Assembly: GCF_001433855.1 (NCBI RefSeq)
Contig: NZ_AZCP01000004.1
Span: 330,718-394,717, forward strand
Direction of reading: 5' to 3'
DNA from: Levilactobacillus brevis ATCC 14869 = DSM 20054
GTDB lineage: Bacteria; Bacillota; Bacilli; Lactobacillales; Lactobacillaceae
Length of the DNA stretch: 64,000 nt
The stretch's first letter is position 1. Every line of letters starts with the position of its first letter. The notes under the pieces were generated by a model. The model was not told where the DNA came from. It saw only the letters and a list, made by a program, of their open reading frames with translations, and ran no database searches. Positions 42,447 through 52,137 of this stretch are shown here, one piece after another. The position numbers and the translations under genes were made by a program.

Positions 42447-43160
42447 ATGACACAAAGTTTTATCGTAGACGAAGCATTTTGGCAACTGTTTCCAGAGGTT
42501 GAAATTGCCTTTTTGACAGCCCAAGACATTGATAATCATGCTAAGGGGCAAGTTCCCACAGATTTGCTGACGACGGCCAATCACGTTGCCGCAACTAAGT
42601 GGGTGCCGAATGATCCGATTAGTCAAAACACAGTTGTCCAGGACTGGCGACAGGCTTTCCAACAGTTTAAAACCAAAAAGGGTGCGCGCTGTGCGGTCGA
42701 GAATCTGTTGAAACGGGCCAAAAATGGCAAAGGGGTTGGCACCATTAATCCAGTCGTGGATGTTTATAACTCGGTCTCGCTTGAGTGGGCCTTTCCAGTG
42801 GCTGCTGAAGATATGGATCAAATCAAAGGCGATATCCATTTGACGGTTGCTCAGGGTGGGGAACGTTTTCGTCCCATCGGGGAGGACGACGTGGAGACGG
42901 CTCTGTCAGGAGAAGTCATCTACCGCGATGCTTATGATGTCATCTCTCGATGCTGGGCTTGGCGGGATAGTGCCAGAGTTGAGGCTACCGAAGCCACGCA
43001 GAATCTGTTATTCTATATGGAGAATGTTAATCCACAACGCCACGCTGACCATGTGGCGGCAACCGCTGCTTTACAAACCCGGCTGCACGATTATTTGGGG
43101 ATAAGCACAACGTTACACGTCGTGACCCATGATCAGCCTAGTGTGGCGTTTAAGGATTAG
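42447..43160 (+). CDS. B3/B4 tRNA-binding domain protein
   Basis: 237-residue stand-alone B3/B4 domain like that of the phenylalanyl-tRNA synthetase beta chain (COG3382). PVVDVYNSVSLEWAFPVAAEDMD is the typical core, and HADHVAATAALQTRL lies near the end. AGGGAGG precedes the ATG. It forms a probable two-gene unit with the DUF975 gene 24 bases downstream. Free-standing members are thought to edit mischarged tRNA or related aminoacyl products, but most are untested. Confidence 0.85.
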   Translation: MTQSFIVDEAFWQLFPEVEIAFLTAQDIDNHAKGQVPTDLLTTANHVAATKWVPNDPISQNTVVQDWRQAFQQFKTKKGARCAVENLLKRAKNGKGVGTINPVVDVYNSVSLEWAFPVAAEDMDQIKGDIHLTVAQGGERFRPIGEDDVETALSGEVIYRDAYDVISRCWAWRDSARVEATEATQNLLFYMENVNPQRHADHVAATAALQTRLHDYLGISTTLHVVTHDQPSVAFKD

Positions 43161-43184
43161 CTGATTATTTGAGGGGGAATAAAG

Positions 43185-43904
43185 ATGACATCACAAGATC
43201 GAATTGATCTAAAGGCCGGTGCCAAACGGCAGATTTTAGATAACTATAAATTTTATGTCTTATTATCTATTCTATGGATGGCACTATGGTGGATTGGCGA
43301 TACCATGTATACCCGTAATATGAATATTATTTCGCAGATCAATGCGGGGAGCGCTGGTTTTTCGTTGAGCGGCCTCTTCTCATTTGCGGGATTATTTATG
43401 ATCGTGGCGGCTATGCTGCGGGCTGGATCGCAGCTAACTATGATTGATATTGACCGGGGAAGCACGCAAATGGACAATCCCATTCAGCGGAGCTTTACGC
43501 TGTTTGACAAGGGCCAATATTTCTTAGGTTGGCTATTTATTAGTATTTTGGTTGCGATTCTGACGTTCCTCTGGTCCCTTTTACTAGTAGTGCCCGGAAT
43601 CATTAAGGCGTATTCTTACTCACAGGCCTTTTACATTTACCGCGATGCTTATGACCGTGGTGAATCAATGACGGCATTACAAGCAATTACTCAATCTCGG
43701 GAAATGATGAACGGCTACAAGAGTTTCTTGTTTATTATGGACTTGAGCTTTCTGCTTTGGGGCCTGCTGGTAGTTGTAACATTTGGCCTAGCGGGACTGT
43801 TTGTTCTGCCGTACTATGATTTAGCACGAGCGAAGTTTTATAACCAATTGGGTTGGCGACAAACTGAAACACAGTCGGCAGCATCGACTGACGATGATCG
43901 TTAA
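43185..43904 (+). CDS. DUF975 family membrane protein
   Basis: 239-residue protein with about five membrane helices. The DUF975 hallmark is a PGIIKAYSYSQAFYI stretch, followed by ITQSREMMNGYK. GAGGGGGAAT precedes the ATG. The function of the family is unknown. It follows the B3/B4 gene closely and is ended by a terminator. Confidence 0.85.
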   Translation: MTSQDRIDLKAGAKRQILDNYKFYVLLSILWMALWWIGDTMYTRNMNIISQINAGSAGFSLSGLFSFAGLFMIVAAMLRAGSQLTMIDIDRGSTQMDNPIQRSFTLFDKGQYFLGWLFISILVAILTFLWSLLLVVPGIIKAYSYSQAFYIYRDAYDRGESMTALQAITQSREMMNGYKSFLFIMDLSFLLWGLLVVVTFGLAGLFVLPYYDLARAKFYNQLGWRQTETQSAASTDDDR

Positions 43905-43914
43905 ACTAACAGTG

Positions 43915-43941
43915 GACTGGGCCTAGGCTCAGTCTTTTTTT
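43915..43941 (+). terminator. Terminator of the B3/B4-DUF975 unit
   Basis: GACTGGGCC / GGCTCAGTC with seven T. Confidence 0.85.
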
Positions 43942-43984
43942 ACTTAAAATTGATTGGACTGGACCAAAAAAATCCGAAAGGGGG

Positions 43985-44018
43985 TTGTCAAATCGAGTGT
44001 ACTAGGTATAATAGTACA
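43985..44018 (+). promoter_or_regulatory. Promoter with overlapping YtrA-type operator
   Basis: TTGTCA (43985-43990) and TATAAT (44007-44012), spacer 16. The perfect inverted repeat TGTACTA (43998-44004), seven bases, TAGTACA (44012-44018) covers the -10. This resembles YtrA-family operators and predicts autorepression. Confidence 0.75.
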
Positions 44019-44056
44019 GATAGAACACGTAGCCAAACACCAAGGGGTGAACACAC

Positions 44057-44431
44057 ATGCAAGTCAATGATCAGTCTGGATTACCATATTACGAGCAATT
44101 GATTTTGCACGTCAAACAGCAAATTGTTCAGGGGATTTTACAACCGGGTGATCGGCTACCCTCGGTGCGCGATATGGCGCGACAAGAACAATTGAATCCC
44201 AATACTGTGAGCAAAGCATATAAGCAATTAGAAGCACAACAGGTGATCACAACGGTTCACGGTAAAGGAACCTACGTCCGAGAAACGGCCGTGGCTGCTG
44301 GAGATTCGGCACAAGTTGTGGCTACCAAAAAGCAGCTATTCACATTACTAACGGAGCTTCGTTATTTAGGCGTTCCGTTGGACGAAGTTGTTAAATGGAT
44401 TAAAGAGGCTTATCAGGGGGTAGAACAATGA
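44057..44431 (+). CDS. GntR family regulator, YtrA subfamily
   Basis: 124-residue GntR winged helix (about residues 10-76, with the recognition segment LPSVRDMARQEQLNPNTVSK) plus a short helical tail, the YtrA arrangement. First gene of an operon with an ABC ATPase and permease. Its stop overlaps the ATPase start by four bases. The operator at 43998-44018 sits on its promoter, so autorepression is very likely. Confidence 0.92.
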   Translation: MQVNDQSGLPYYEQLILHVKQQIVQGILQPGDRLPSVRDMARQEQLNPNTVSKAYKQLEAQQVITTVHGKGTYVRETAVAAGDSAQVVATKKQLFTLLTELRYLGVPLDEVVKWIKEAYQGVEQ

Positions 44432-45321
44432 CGCTACAAGTAAAGGCACTCAGTAAGGCCATCAACCACCAACAGATTATTGAAGACATCAGTTTTGATT
44501 GGGCGCCGGGTGAGATCATCGGTCTGGTCGGGCGTAATGGTGTGGGTAAGACCACCTTATTTCGAACACTAACCAATCAATACGTTGCGGAGCAAGGGCA
44601 GGTACTGATTGATGGACAGAGCACGACTCGACACCCACTACAGCAGCGGCAGTTGTTCTTCTTAGATGGGCAATATAATTTTTTAAGTAATTATCGATTG
44701 TGGGAAATTCCCGAATTTTTCCGGCTGGTTTATGCCCAGTTCGATCAACAACGTTATCAAGACTTACTGGTTCAATTCGAATTGGATCGGAACAGCCAAT
44801 ACCGACGGTTGTCTAAAGGTATGCGTGCGTTGGTTAACCTCATCTTGGCATTAACCTCAAATGCGACGTATATTATTTTGGATGAACCCTTTGATGGCCT
44901 AGATGTAATTGTCAGAGAAAATATTGCCACGATGGTGATCGATGAGGTCGCTGACCAACAAAAGGGCTTTTTGATTTCATCGCATGATCTAAATGAACTA
45001 GATGGCTTAAGTGATCGCGTACTTTTGTTAAAGGACAGTCGATTAGTTCAAGATTACCATTTGGAAGAGATTCGCGAGACGGCTAAAAAATTACAATTGG
45101 TTTTCAATGACAAAACGATTCCGGCGGTGCTCAAAGAACATAGTCAACTTATCCGTGTGTCTGGTCGGGTATTAGTGGTGGTCATTACTCATTACACACC
45201 AGAGATAGACCAGCAATTACGGGCATTGAATCCGGTCTTGTTAGAGGAATTACCGTTGACATTGGAAGACCTGTTCCGGGCTAATTTAGCCCACGACACG
45301 GGTTATCAGTTAATGAAATAG
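44428..45321 (+). CDS. ABC transporter ATP-binding protein, YtrB-like
   Basis: 297-residue ATPase. Walker A is GRNGVGKTT (about 37-45), the signature is variant (RLSKGMRALVN) and Walker B is IILDEPFDGLD. An extra C-terminal region (about 215-297) is common in YtrB relatives. Translation is coupled to the GntR gene (ATGA overlap). In Bacillus, ytr operons respond to cell-wall antibiotics; the role here is inferred from layout. Confidence 0.9.
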   Translation: MTLQVKALSKAINHQQIIEDISFDWAPGEIIGLVGRNGVGKTTLFRTLTNQYVAEQGQVLIDGQSTTRHPLQQRQLFFLDGQYNFLSNYRLWEIPEFFRLVYAQFDQQRYQDLLVQFELDRNSQYRRLSKGMRALVNLILALTSNATYIILDEPFDGLDVIVRENIATMVIDEVADQQKGFLISSHDLNELDGLSDRVLLLKDSRLVQDYHLEEIRETAKKLQLVFNDKTIPAVLKEHSQLIRVSGRVLVVVITHYTPEIDQQLRALNPVLLEELPLTLEDLFRANLAHDTGYQLMK

Positions 45322-45333
45322 GAGGGTTAGCAG

Positions 45334-46272
45334 ATGCATAATCAATTGGATCGATTGATTTGGCGCCGTCATCGACGATTATTCTTGGCATTAGGCGCAT
45401 TGGCACTTTTTGCTAATGTCGTGATGGTGATCATTGCTCTAAGTTCACGACAAACTGCCGGCGCCCATCAATTAGTAGGCGCAAGTATTCATCATTGGGC
45501 AACCTATAAGGGTGACTACTTTACAGCTTATTCCTACTGGCTAATCTTCGTTTATTGGTTAGCGGGATTGCTGCTAATGAATCAGGACTTGAAGGATAAC
45601 TTTAACCAGTTCCTATTTACCAGTGGTTTTTCACGTCAGCGGGTTTATTGGACAAAGCTCCGCCAATCTTTAGTCGTCCTATTAGGAATTTCAATCGTTA
45701 CGATTGCCGTGCAGTACAGCTTGTATTGGTTAATGAAGCCTCACGGTGTTAGCTTTACACTAGCTTGGCCGGGATTACTAACCTCATGGATTAGTGGACT
45801 GGCTGTGGCAACGGGGTTGTTTGCGATTTGTTGGTTTGCGGCGTTAATTATTGGGCAAACCGGGGCGTTGATCGTGACGGTTACCGGCTTTACCTTGTCA
45901 CTTATGAGTGTAGGAGCGATTAGCCAACCAATCTTAACTAACCGACCATTTTCCTTATCAGGTAGTCAATTAACTTGGTTAGTAATTGGTGTTTGGCTGA
46001 TTGCGGCGATTATTTTATTTGTATGGGGAGCAGTACTTTATCAACACCTGTCATTGGAACACAATGGAGAATATCTCATGGTGCCCCGGTTGAAACGACC
46101 GGTGTATCTTGTCTTTGTGATTTATGTGACCGGAATATTTTCGTGGGGCGACACGAGTTGGATGGCAGATGTTGTGACCTTTTTAATCACGGTTATCTTT
46201 GGATATGCCTGGTTGTGGCGTCCACGTATCGGGGAACGGTTGCATCAGTGGCGCGCACGGCATGATGGCTAA
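45334..46272 (+). CDS. ABC transporter permease of the YtrA-regulated operon
   Basis: 312-residue membrane protein with about six to eight helices, including an N-terminal pair flanking an extracellular segment (about 40-68). GGAGGG precedes the ATG and only 12 bases separate it from the ATPase. It has no FtsX domain, so it is unlike the BceB-type permease at 12306. Substrate unknown. Confidence 0.85.
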   Translation: MHNQLDRLIWRRHRRLFLALGALALFANVVMVIIALSSRQTAGAHQLVGASIHHWATYKGDYFTAYSYWLIFVYWLAGLLLMNQDLKDNFNQFLFTSGFSRQRVYWTKLRQSLVVLLGISIVTIAVQYSLYWLMKPHGVSFTLAWPGLLTSWISGLAVATGLFAICWFAALIIGQTGALIVTVTGFTLSLMSVGAISQPILTNRPFSLSGSQLTWLVIGVWLIAAIILFVWGAVLYQHLSLEHNGEYLMVPRLKRPVYLVFVIYVTGIFSWGDTSWMADVVTFLITVIFGYAWLWRPRIGERLHQWRARHDG

Positions 46273-46354
46273 AGAGTCAAGTTTGATGGTTATCGGGTAG
46301 AAGAAACACTTGGGGTAGTTGGATGAATCGTTGGGGGATGATTCATCTGTATTG

Positions 46355-46391
46355 AAAAGCTGTTGGATGAAAAACATCCAGCAGCTTTTTT
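46355..46391. terminator. Bidirectional terminator
   Basis: AAAAGCTGTTGGATG / CATCCAGCAGCTTTTTT. A second hairpin, GATGAATC / GATTCATC, precedes it at 46323-46349. Confidence 0.85.
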
Positions 46392-46397
46392 GTGGTC

Positions 46398-47438
46398 TTA
46401 TTTATCAGCTTTGAAGTATAGGTAACCAACATATAGGGTGAAAAGGTCGAGTGTTTGGTGGGGGTCCAACTGAAAGATCTGCTGCAATCGGTCAAGGCGA
46501 TAGCTCAAGGTATTACGATGGATATGTAAGGCCGCGGCCGTTTGCAAGACGTTGGTGTTGAGTCGGACGAACATGCCTAAAGTCTTAATTAATTCGCGGC
46601 CATTTGCGGTACTGGCTAACTTCTGAAAGCGTTGTTGTAGGTCGGTAACGTGCAGATGACCATCTAGTAATGCTTGAATGAAGGCGATTTGCGAGTAGTG
46701 AATAAAATCAGGGCGCTGAAAGATTTGGCTGATGCGTAAGGTCTGTCGGGCCTGTCGCACAGAGTTACCAACGTTACGATCAAATAAGCCAATGCCCAAT
46801 CGGTGCTGTCCCGTTTGGCAATAGGCCGTGAATCGCGCAATGGTTGCCGGTAAGGCTGTTAAGACAATTAAAGTAGTCGTATCAAGGTCGAACTGAAAAT
46901 CGGTCGCATCCAATAGTCCAATGGGTAAAGTCTGTTTGGGTAAGACAATGGCTGTACGGGGTTTGAGGATATCAATTCCCAACTGTTGCGCTTCCAGTAA
47001 CAAGTTTGTATTCGTGTCAATCTGCTGGGTGACCTGTGACCAGTGATATAGGAATCGATTCAACGTTGTTTCGTATTGCTTTTTCTGAAGGTTGTGCTGA
47101 TTTTGATCGAGCAATAGCTCGGTGGCTACCCGTAGCAGAGAGGCTAACGGCGTGACTTTTTCAGGGTCACCAGTGATACCAATAACGCCAATAATTTGGT
47201 CGTTAAAAACAATTGGCATATTCACACCAGGTTGGCCGTGATCGCCGTAAGAATCGTGCATCGGTAATGTTGTTTGTTGATTAATGGCCGCCACGGCGCC
47301 GACATGCAAGGTATTTAACCGCTGGGGGTCACCACTAGCAATGATATAGCCTTGGTCGTCCATCATATTGACGTTATAGGGGATCTGCGTCATCATTTTA
47401 TTCACAATATCTTGCGCGAGTTTAGGGTCTAGTTTCAT
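46398..47438 (-). CDS. CdaR family (sugar diacid/glycerate) regulator
   Basis: 346-residue regulator with the diacid-recognition domain first (about 1-135; VNMMDDQGYIIASGDPQR, IIGVIGITGDPEKV) and a PucR-type helix-turn-helix at the end (LQTAAALHIHRNTLSYRLDR). It is divergent from a GntP permease and a glycerate kinase, the standard partners of CdaR/SdaR. It should activate them on sensing glycerate or a related sugar acid. The start is ATG 47438. Confidence 0.9.
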   Translation of the reverse strand: MKLDPKLAQDIVNKMMTQIPYNVNMMDDQGYIIASGDPQRLNTLHVGAVAAINQQTTLPMHDSYGDHGQPGVNMPIVFNDQIIGVIGITGDPEKVTPLASLLRVATELLLDQNQHNLQKKQYETTLNRFLYHWSQVTQQIDTNTNLLLEAQQLGIDILKPRTAIVLPKQTLPIGLLDATDFQFDLDTTTLIVLTALPATIARFTAYCQTGQHRLGIGLFDRNVGNSVRQARQTLRISQIFQRPDFIHYSQIAFIQALLDGHLHVTDLQQRFQKLASTANGRELIKTLGMFVRLNTNVLQTAAALHIHRNTLSYRLDRLQQIFQLDPHQTLDLFTLYVGYLYFKADK

Positions 47439-47732
47439 CGGGCACCGGTCCTTTGTTCAAAATGGTAGCGTAAAAAGAGAAAATCTTTGATCAATTATTA
47501 TCATAAGCGTTTGACCGAAAAAATACAGGGAGAATTTTCCAAAAAATAGCGCTAATTTTTGGGCAGATTGCCGATTGTACCAATTTGAAAAGTCGATTAA
47601 AGTTAAAGACATAGTTACATTGCTCAATTAGTAACAAATAATTAGTTCGGTAAGTGACTAAATTGTGAGCTAGAAAAGCGACTGGTTTACGTCTAGCGAG
47701 ATAATTGATAAAAAAGTAAGGAGTGTCGTACG
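47439..47732. promoter_or_regulatory. Divergent CdaR/GntP control region
   Basis: 294 gene-free bases, AT-rich. It holds a near-perfect 24-base palindrome at 47539-47562 (CCAAAAAATAGC / GCTAATTTTTGG), a candidate CdaR site. I see no clear -35/-10 pair for the permease, which fits activator-dependent transcription. Confidence 0.5.
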
Positions 47733-49037
47733 ATGGCAGTATCTGTAAGTTGGATTGGGGCATTGTTGGGGTTAGCATTAGCCATTGGTTTAATTCTCAA
47801 AAAACTTAATCCGGTTTATGCGCTATTATTGGGAACGATTGTTGGGGCGTTAATTGGTGGTGCTAACTTGACACAGACCGTTAACATCGTGGTTGCTGGG
47901 TCGCAGAGTGTTATGGGAACAGTGATTCGGGTGCTAGCGGCCGGTGTTTTTGCTGGTGTTATGATGGAGTCTGGCGCAGCTAATGCAATAGCTCGGGGAA
48001 TCGTCGATCGATTTGGTGAGAGTTTAGCAATTCTCTCGTTAGCGTTGGCGACGATGATTATTACAGCCGTGGGGGTGTTTATTCCCGTAGCCGTACTGAT
48101 CGTAGCGCCAATTGCACTGGAGGTAGGCAGTCGGATGCGAATTTCAAAATTAGCCTTATTAGTGGCTTTATCTGGTGGGGGCAAGGCAGGCAATATTATT
48201 TCGCCGAATCCCAATACGATTGCGGCGGCTCACGGCTTCAATATAGAGCTTAGTCAACTCATGGTTGCTGACTTTGTACCGGCGATATTTGGTTTGATCG
48301 CGAGCGTATTACTAGCCACATTATTGCGGCATCATGGTGCGATTGCCACCATGGCTGATGTTGCGGCTAATCAAAAACAACAAGCAGCCAGTGATGTGTC
48401 CGTATTACCGTCATTAAAAGCAGCAATTGTGGCACCAGTGCTGGCGATTGTCTTACTGCTACTGAACCCAATTGGTCATATTCTTCACATTGCTTTACTT
48501 GAGAAGTTTGAAGTGGACGCGATGTATATTCTGCCATTAGCTGGATTGGTGGGTATGTTAGCCATGCACCAAGGTAAGCAGGTCTTAGCTTATACGAAGG
48601 CTGGGATGGCCCGAATGACAGACGTAGTTTTGATTCTGATTGGGGCTGGTGCCATTGGGGGCTTAATCACGACTTCCACCTTGCCAAGTGTTATTGTCTA
48701 TTTAATCAAGATTTCAGGAATTTCAGGAACTTTCTTAGCACCGATTGCCGGAATTCTAATGGCGGCAGCAACGGCTTCAACCTCTACTGGGGTTATTTTA
48801 GCTACTGGGTCATTCGGCAAAGCTATTTTGGCCTTTGGAACCGCGCCCTTAGCCGCAGCGGTTATGGTGCATACGGGGGCAACCGTTATTGATCACCTGC
48901 CCCAAGGAAATTATTTTCACGTAACTGCCAATGCCATGAACATGACGTTAAAGGAGCGGATGCAGTCTGTTCCGTATGAAACCATGGTTGGGTTAACCAT
49001 GACCGTTGTCGGGGTCCTCATGTATGCTGTACTGTAA
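47733..49037 (+). CDS. GntP family permease (probable glycerate/gluconate:H+ symporter)
   Basis: 434-residue membrane protein with about twelve helices. Typical GntP stretches are SGGGKAGNIISPNPNTIAAA, LAPIAGILMAAATASTSTG and HTGATVIDHLPQGNYFH. AAGGAG precedes the ATG. It is followed 12 bases later by glycerate kinase, so glycerate is the most likely substrate. Confidence 0.88.
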   Translation: MAVSVSWIGALLGLALAIGLILKKLNPVYALLLGTIVGALIGGANLTQTVNIVVAGSQSVMGTVIRVLAAGVFAGVMMESGAANAIARGIVDRFGESLAILSLALATMIITAVGVFIPVAVLIVAPIALEVGSRMRISKLALLVALSGGGKAGNIISPNPNTIAAAHGFNIELSQLMVADFVPAIFGLIASVLLATLLRHHGAIATMADVAANQKQQAASDVSVLPSLKAAIVAPVLAIVLLLLNPIGHILHIALLEKFEVDAMYILPLAGLVGMLAMHQGKQVLAYTKAGMARMTDVVLILIGAGAIGGLITTSTLPSVIVYLIKISGISGTFLAPIAGILMAAATASTSTGVILATGSFGKAILAFGTAPLAAAVMVHTGATVIDHLPQGNYFHVTANAMNMTLKERMQSVPYETMVGLTMTVVGVLMYAVL

Positions 49038-49049
49038 AGGAGATCTATC

Positions 49050-50189
49050 ATGAAATTTGTTATTGCGCCAGATTCATTTAAAGGAAGTTTAACGGCACAG
49101 GAGGCGGCTCAAGCAATTGCCACAGGCTTGCGGCGAGTCTTCCCTAATGCGACTTATGAACTTGTGCCAATGGCCGATGGTGGTGAGGGAACGGTGCAAT
49201 CATTAGTTGACGCCACGCAGGGTGACTTTCGCCAAGCGGTCGTGCTCAACCCGTTAGGTCAACCCGTGACGGCAACCTATGGGTTGTTGGGCGATCATCA
49301 AACGGCTGTGATTGAAATGGCAGCCGCCAGCGGTATCCAGTTCATCAATGACCAGACGAAAAATCCTTTGATAACAACAACCTATGGAACAGGGCAATTG
49401 ATGTTGGATGCGATAACGCATGGTGCTAAGGAATTGATTATTGGGATTGGTGGTAGTGCCACAACCGATGGCGGGCAAGGGATGGCGGAAGCTTTAGGGG
49501 TTCGCTTCTTGAATCAACAGGGACAGCCCATTCAACGTGGCGGTGGTGGATTAGCCGAACTTGCGACGATCGATATGTCTCAAGTTGATCCATTGGTTAA
49601 GCAGGTACATGTGCGGATTGCCTCGGATGTGACCAATCCGTTGGTCGGACCACAGGGGTCAGCTGCTGTTTTTGGTCCACAGAAGGGTGCCACACCAGAA
49701 ATGGTTGCGACATTGGACCGGAATTTACAACACTATGCGACGATTATTCAAGAAACTCTGGGCGTAGATTTAGCCGATTATCCGGGTGCCGGAGCCGCTG
49801 GGGGTCTGGGCGCTGGACTTCTAGCTTTTACGCAATCGTCGATGGAAAAGGGCATTGAGATTGTCGTTCGCGAAACCCACTTAAAAGAACGGGCGGTTCA
49901 GGCCGACTATGTGTTCACCGGTGAAGGGGCAATTGATTTCCAAACCCAGTATGGGAAGACGCCTATGGGAACTGCCCAAGCTGTTAAGGCTGTCAGTCCA
50001 CAGGCTAAAGTCATTGGACTAGCCGGCAATGTTGGAACGGGAATTGACCAACTGTATGGTTTAGGGATTGACGCAGTTTTTGGTATCTTACCCGGAGTGG
50101 TACCGTTAACGACGGCAATGGCGACTGGTGCAGAGAATTTAACGCGTACGGCAGAAAATATTGCCCGGTTGTTGTCAGTACATGATTAG
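49050..50189 (+). CDS. glxK: Glycerate kinase
   Basis: 379-residue GlxK/GarK-type kinase. It opens with MKFVIAPDSFKGSLTAQEAA and contains VPMADGGEGTV, GIGGSATTDGGQG and TGEGAIDFQTQYGKTP, all diagnostic. It phosphorylates glycerate with ATP, feeding lower glycolysis. AAAGGAG precedes the ATG. It forms an operon with the GntP permease under CdaR control. Confidence 0.94.
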   Translation: MKFVIAPDSFKGSLTAQEAAQAIATGLRRVFPNATYELVPMADGGEGTVQSLVDATQGDFRQAVVLNPLGQPVTATYGLLGDHQTAVIEMAAASGIQFINDQTKNPLITTTYGTGQLMLDAITHGAKELIIGIGGSATTDGGQGMAEALGVRFLNQQGQPIQRGGGGLAELATIDMSQVDPLVKQVHVRIASDVTNPLVGPQGSAAVFGPQKGATPEMVATLDRNLQHYATIIQETLGVDLADYPGAGAAGGLGAGLLAFTQSSMEKGIEIVVRETHLKERAVQADYVFTGEGAIDFQTQYGKTPMGTAQAVKAVSPQAKVIGLAGNVGTGIDQLYGLGIDAVFGILPGVVPLTTAMATGAENLTRTAENIARLLSVHD

Positions 50190-50229
50190 CCTGATCTCAA
50201 GGCACACACGTCAATTTTAAACGGATAGA

Positions 50230-50263
50230 AGCCTAACCACACGGTGTTGCGGTTAGGCTTTTT
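50230..50263 (+). terminator. Terminator after glycerate kinase
   Basis: AGCCTAACC / GGTTAGGCTTTTT. Confidence 0.85.
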
Positions 50264-50398
50264 GGTTGGTTTGATCGGAAATTTATTGCAGGGGTCTTGG
50301 TTGGGTAGCGTTAAGGCGGGCAACGCAGTATGATAAAAATAAGAAACGATGGTACTGTCAACCAGTTTTGATGGTGACCATTTAGAGGAGTGAAGATA

Positions 50399-52006
50399 AT
50401 GGAACTTTTAGCGTCAAGCGCAACGCTAATTGTGGTTGCAACCCTGAGTATTGTCATTAATCGGCAATTCTTATCCCGGGTATCGGTTAACTATGTCAGC
50501 ATGTTATTGGGTGGCTTGTTGGCGGCAATTCCAGTGTTAAATGGATTAGTCACTAAATTTGATTCGGACATATTTATTGGTTTAATTGTGGCCCCTTTAC
50601 TGTTTTTTGAGGGGCAGAGTACCAGAATGAATCGTGTCGGGCGTAATTTTCGTCAGATTATCAGTCTGACGATTGTGATGGTCGTTCTATGTGCGGTGGT
50701 TGCAGGATTTGGGGCGGCCTGGATGGGAACGCTGGGACTACCATTGGCGTTTATCCTAGCGGCCATTAGTACGCCAACTGATGCAACGGCCACGGAGTCG
50801 GTAACAATGGGATTGGTGTTACCAGAACGTGAAGCGTTGTCGCTTAAGCTGGAATCACTATTTAACGACGCTTCCGGGATTATTCTCTTGAATATGGCGA
50901 TTCTCTGGTACGTTAATGGGTATATTAATTACGGTCAAACCCTAGTGGATTTTGGGTACTCTGCCTTAGGGGGAATTATTTGGGGAAGTGTCATCAGTGC
51001 GATCCTGATCTATATTCGACAACGTATGTTGCGGTCGCGACTGAACTTTTTGAATAATACGTATAACAACGGGACGCCCCTTAAAGTCATGTATTTATTA
51101 ACGCCATATCTCATTTATTTTGTTGCTGAACGCCTCAATGTCTCGGGGATTATCGCGGTTGTCTTCGCCGGATTAGTCCATAATGCCGAAGGAGAACGCA
51201 GTGCGTTAGCTAATCCCAAGCTGGCTTACGATAACTTTAGTCTCCGTGATCTTATTAGCGATGTCCTTAACAGTGTGGTCTTCGTTGTTCTCGGAATCAT
51301 GTTAGTTCGCACGGCGTTTGATAAATCCGTGACTTACCACGGCAGCTTGGTTTGGGTGGAGTTGGGTGTCATCCTCTATGTTGCCAATCTGCTGGTACGG
51401 TATTTATATAGTCATTGGGTTCAGCATCGTGATAACCGGTCAGCGTGGATTTTTGCTTTGGGCGGTATTCATGGTGCCGTTACATTTGCTTTAGCTTTTA
51501 CGGTGGCCGCTACGCAGGTTAAAACACAGGACTTTAATTTAGTATTAATGTCGGAAAGTGTTTTGATTATTTTGAGTATGATTGTGCCAACGATTTTGTT
51601 TAAGTTTATTCTGCCTAAGACACCTACAGATCCGGCTTTTGACCGTAAAATCGCTAAGGTACGGGCCGAGATGATTCAAATTGGTATCCAGCGGATTCTG
51701 CGAATGGACGACCTCTCTGAGGAATTTCAAAAGGCAATTATTTTTGATTTGAGATCCCAAAACGGTCAGACAACGGTCAAACAGTTTATCGGTGAATGGC
51801 AACGGATGATTCGGCATGCCGAATATAGTGCGGCCCAGATGGATCAGCTAACCACCGCTTACCAATGGGTGTTTCATTCGGAACGGAATTATCTGATTGA
51901 TTTATATTTTAACCAAAAAGTGATTTCAACCCGGTTATTCAACAGTCTCTATCGAGAGGTTGATACGGCTGAGATGATGGTGTTGGATTATAGTTTTCGC
52001 CAATAG
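50399..52006 (+). CDS. CPA1 family Na+(K+)/H+ antiporter
   Basis: 535-residue NhaP-type antiporter with about twelve helices (to about residue 405) and a 130-residue cytosolic tail. The ion-binding helix carries ESLFNDASGIILLN, with the conserved Asn-Asp pair; STPTDATAT lies in the preceding helix. I start at ATG 50399, eight bases after GAGGAG; a GTG at 50390 overlaps that site. It is monocistronic. The cation preference is not readable. Confidence 0.88.
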   Translation: MELLASSATLIVVATLSIVINRQFLSRVSVNYVSMLLGGLLAAIPVLNGLVTKFDSDIFIGLIVAPLLFFEGQSTRMNRVGRNFRQIISLTIVMVVLCAVVAGFGAAWMGTLGLPLAFILAAISTPTDATATESVTMGLVLPEREALSLKLESLFNDASGIILLNMAILWYVNGYINYGQTLVDFGYSALGGIIWGSVISAILIYIRQRMLRSRLNFLNNTYNNGTPLKVMYLLTPYLIYFVAERLNVSGIIAVVFAGLVHNAEGERSALANPKLAYDNFSLRDLISDVLNSVVFVVLGIMLVRTAFDKSVTYHGSLVWVELGVILYVANLLVRYLYSHWVQHRDNRSAWIFALGGIHGAVTFALAFTVAATQVKTQDFNLVLMSESVLIILSMIVPTILFKFILPKTPTDPAFDRKIAKVRAEMIQIGIQRILRMDDLSEEFQKAIIFDLRSQNGQTTVKQFIGEWQRMIRHAEYSAAQMDQLTTAYQWVFHSERNYLIDLYFNQKVISTRLFNSLYREVDTAEMMVLDYSFRQ

Positions 52007-52077
52007 ATAATAGATCGAGTCAGGTTGTGAGGTATCGATTATTTAGACGTGAATCTCATTTAGAAATGACTGCGAAC

Positions 52078-52118
52078 AAAAGGCACTGAACTGGCATTAG
52101 TCAGTTCGGTGCCTTTTA
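52078..52118. terminator. Bidirectional terminator
   Basis: AAAAGGCAC(t)GAACTG / CAGTTC(g)GTGCCTTTT between the convergent antiporter and YdbT genes. Confidence 0.85.
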
Positions 52119-52137
52119 AGATAGGTGTCTTTCTTTG

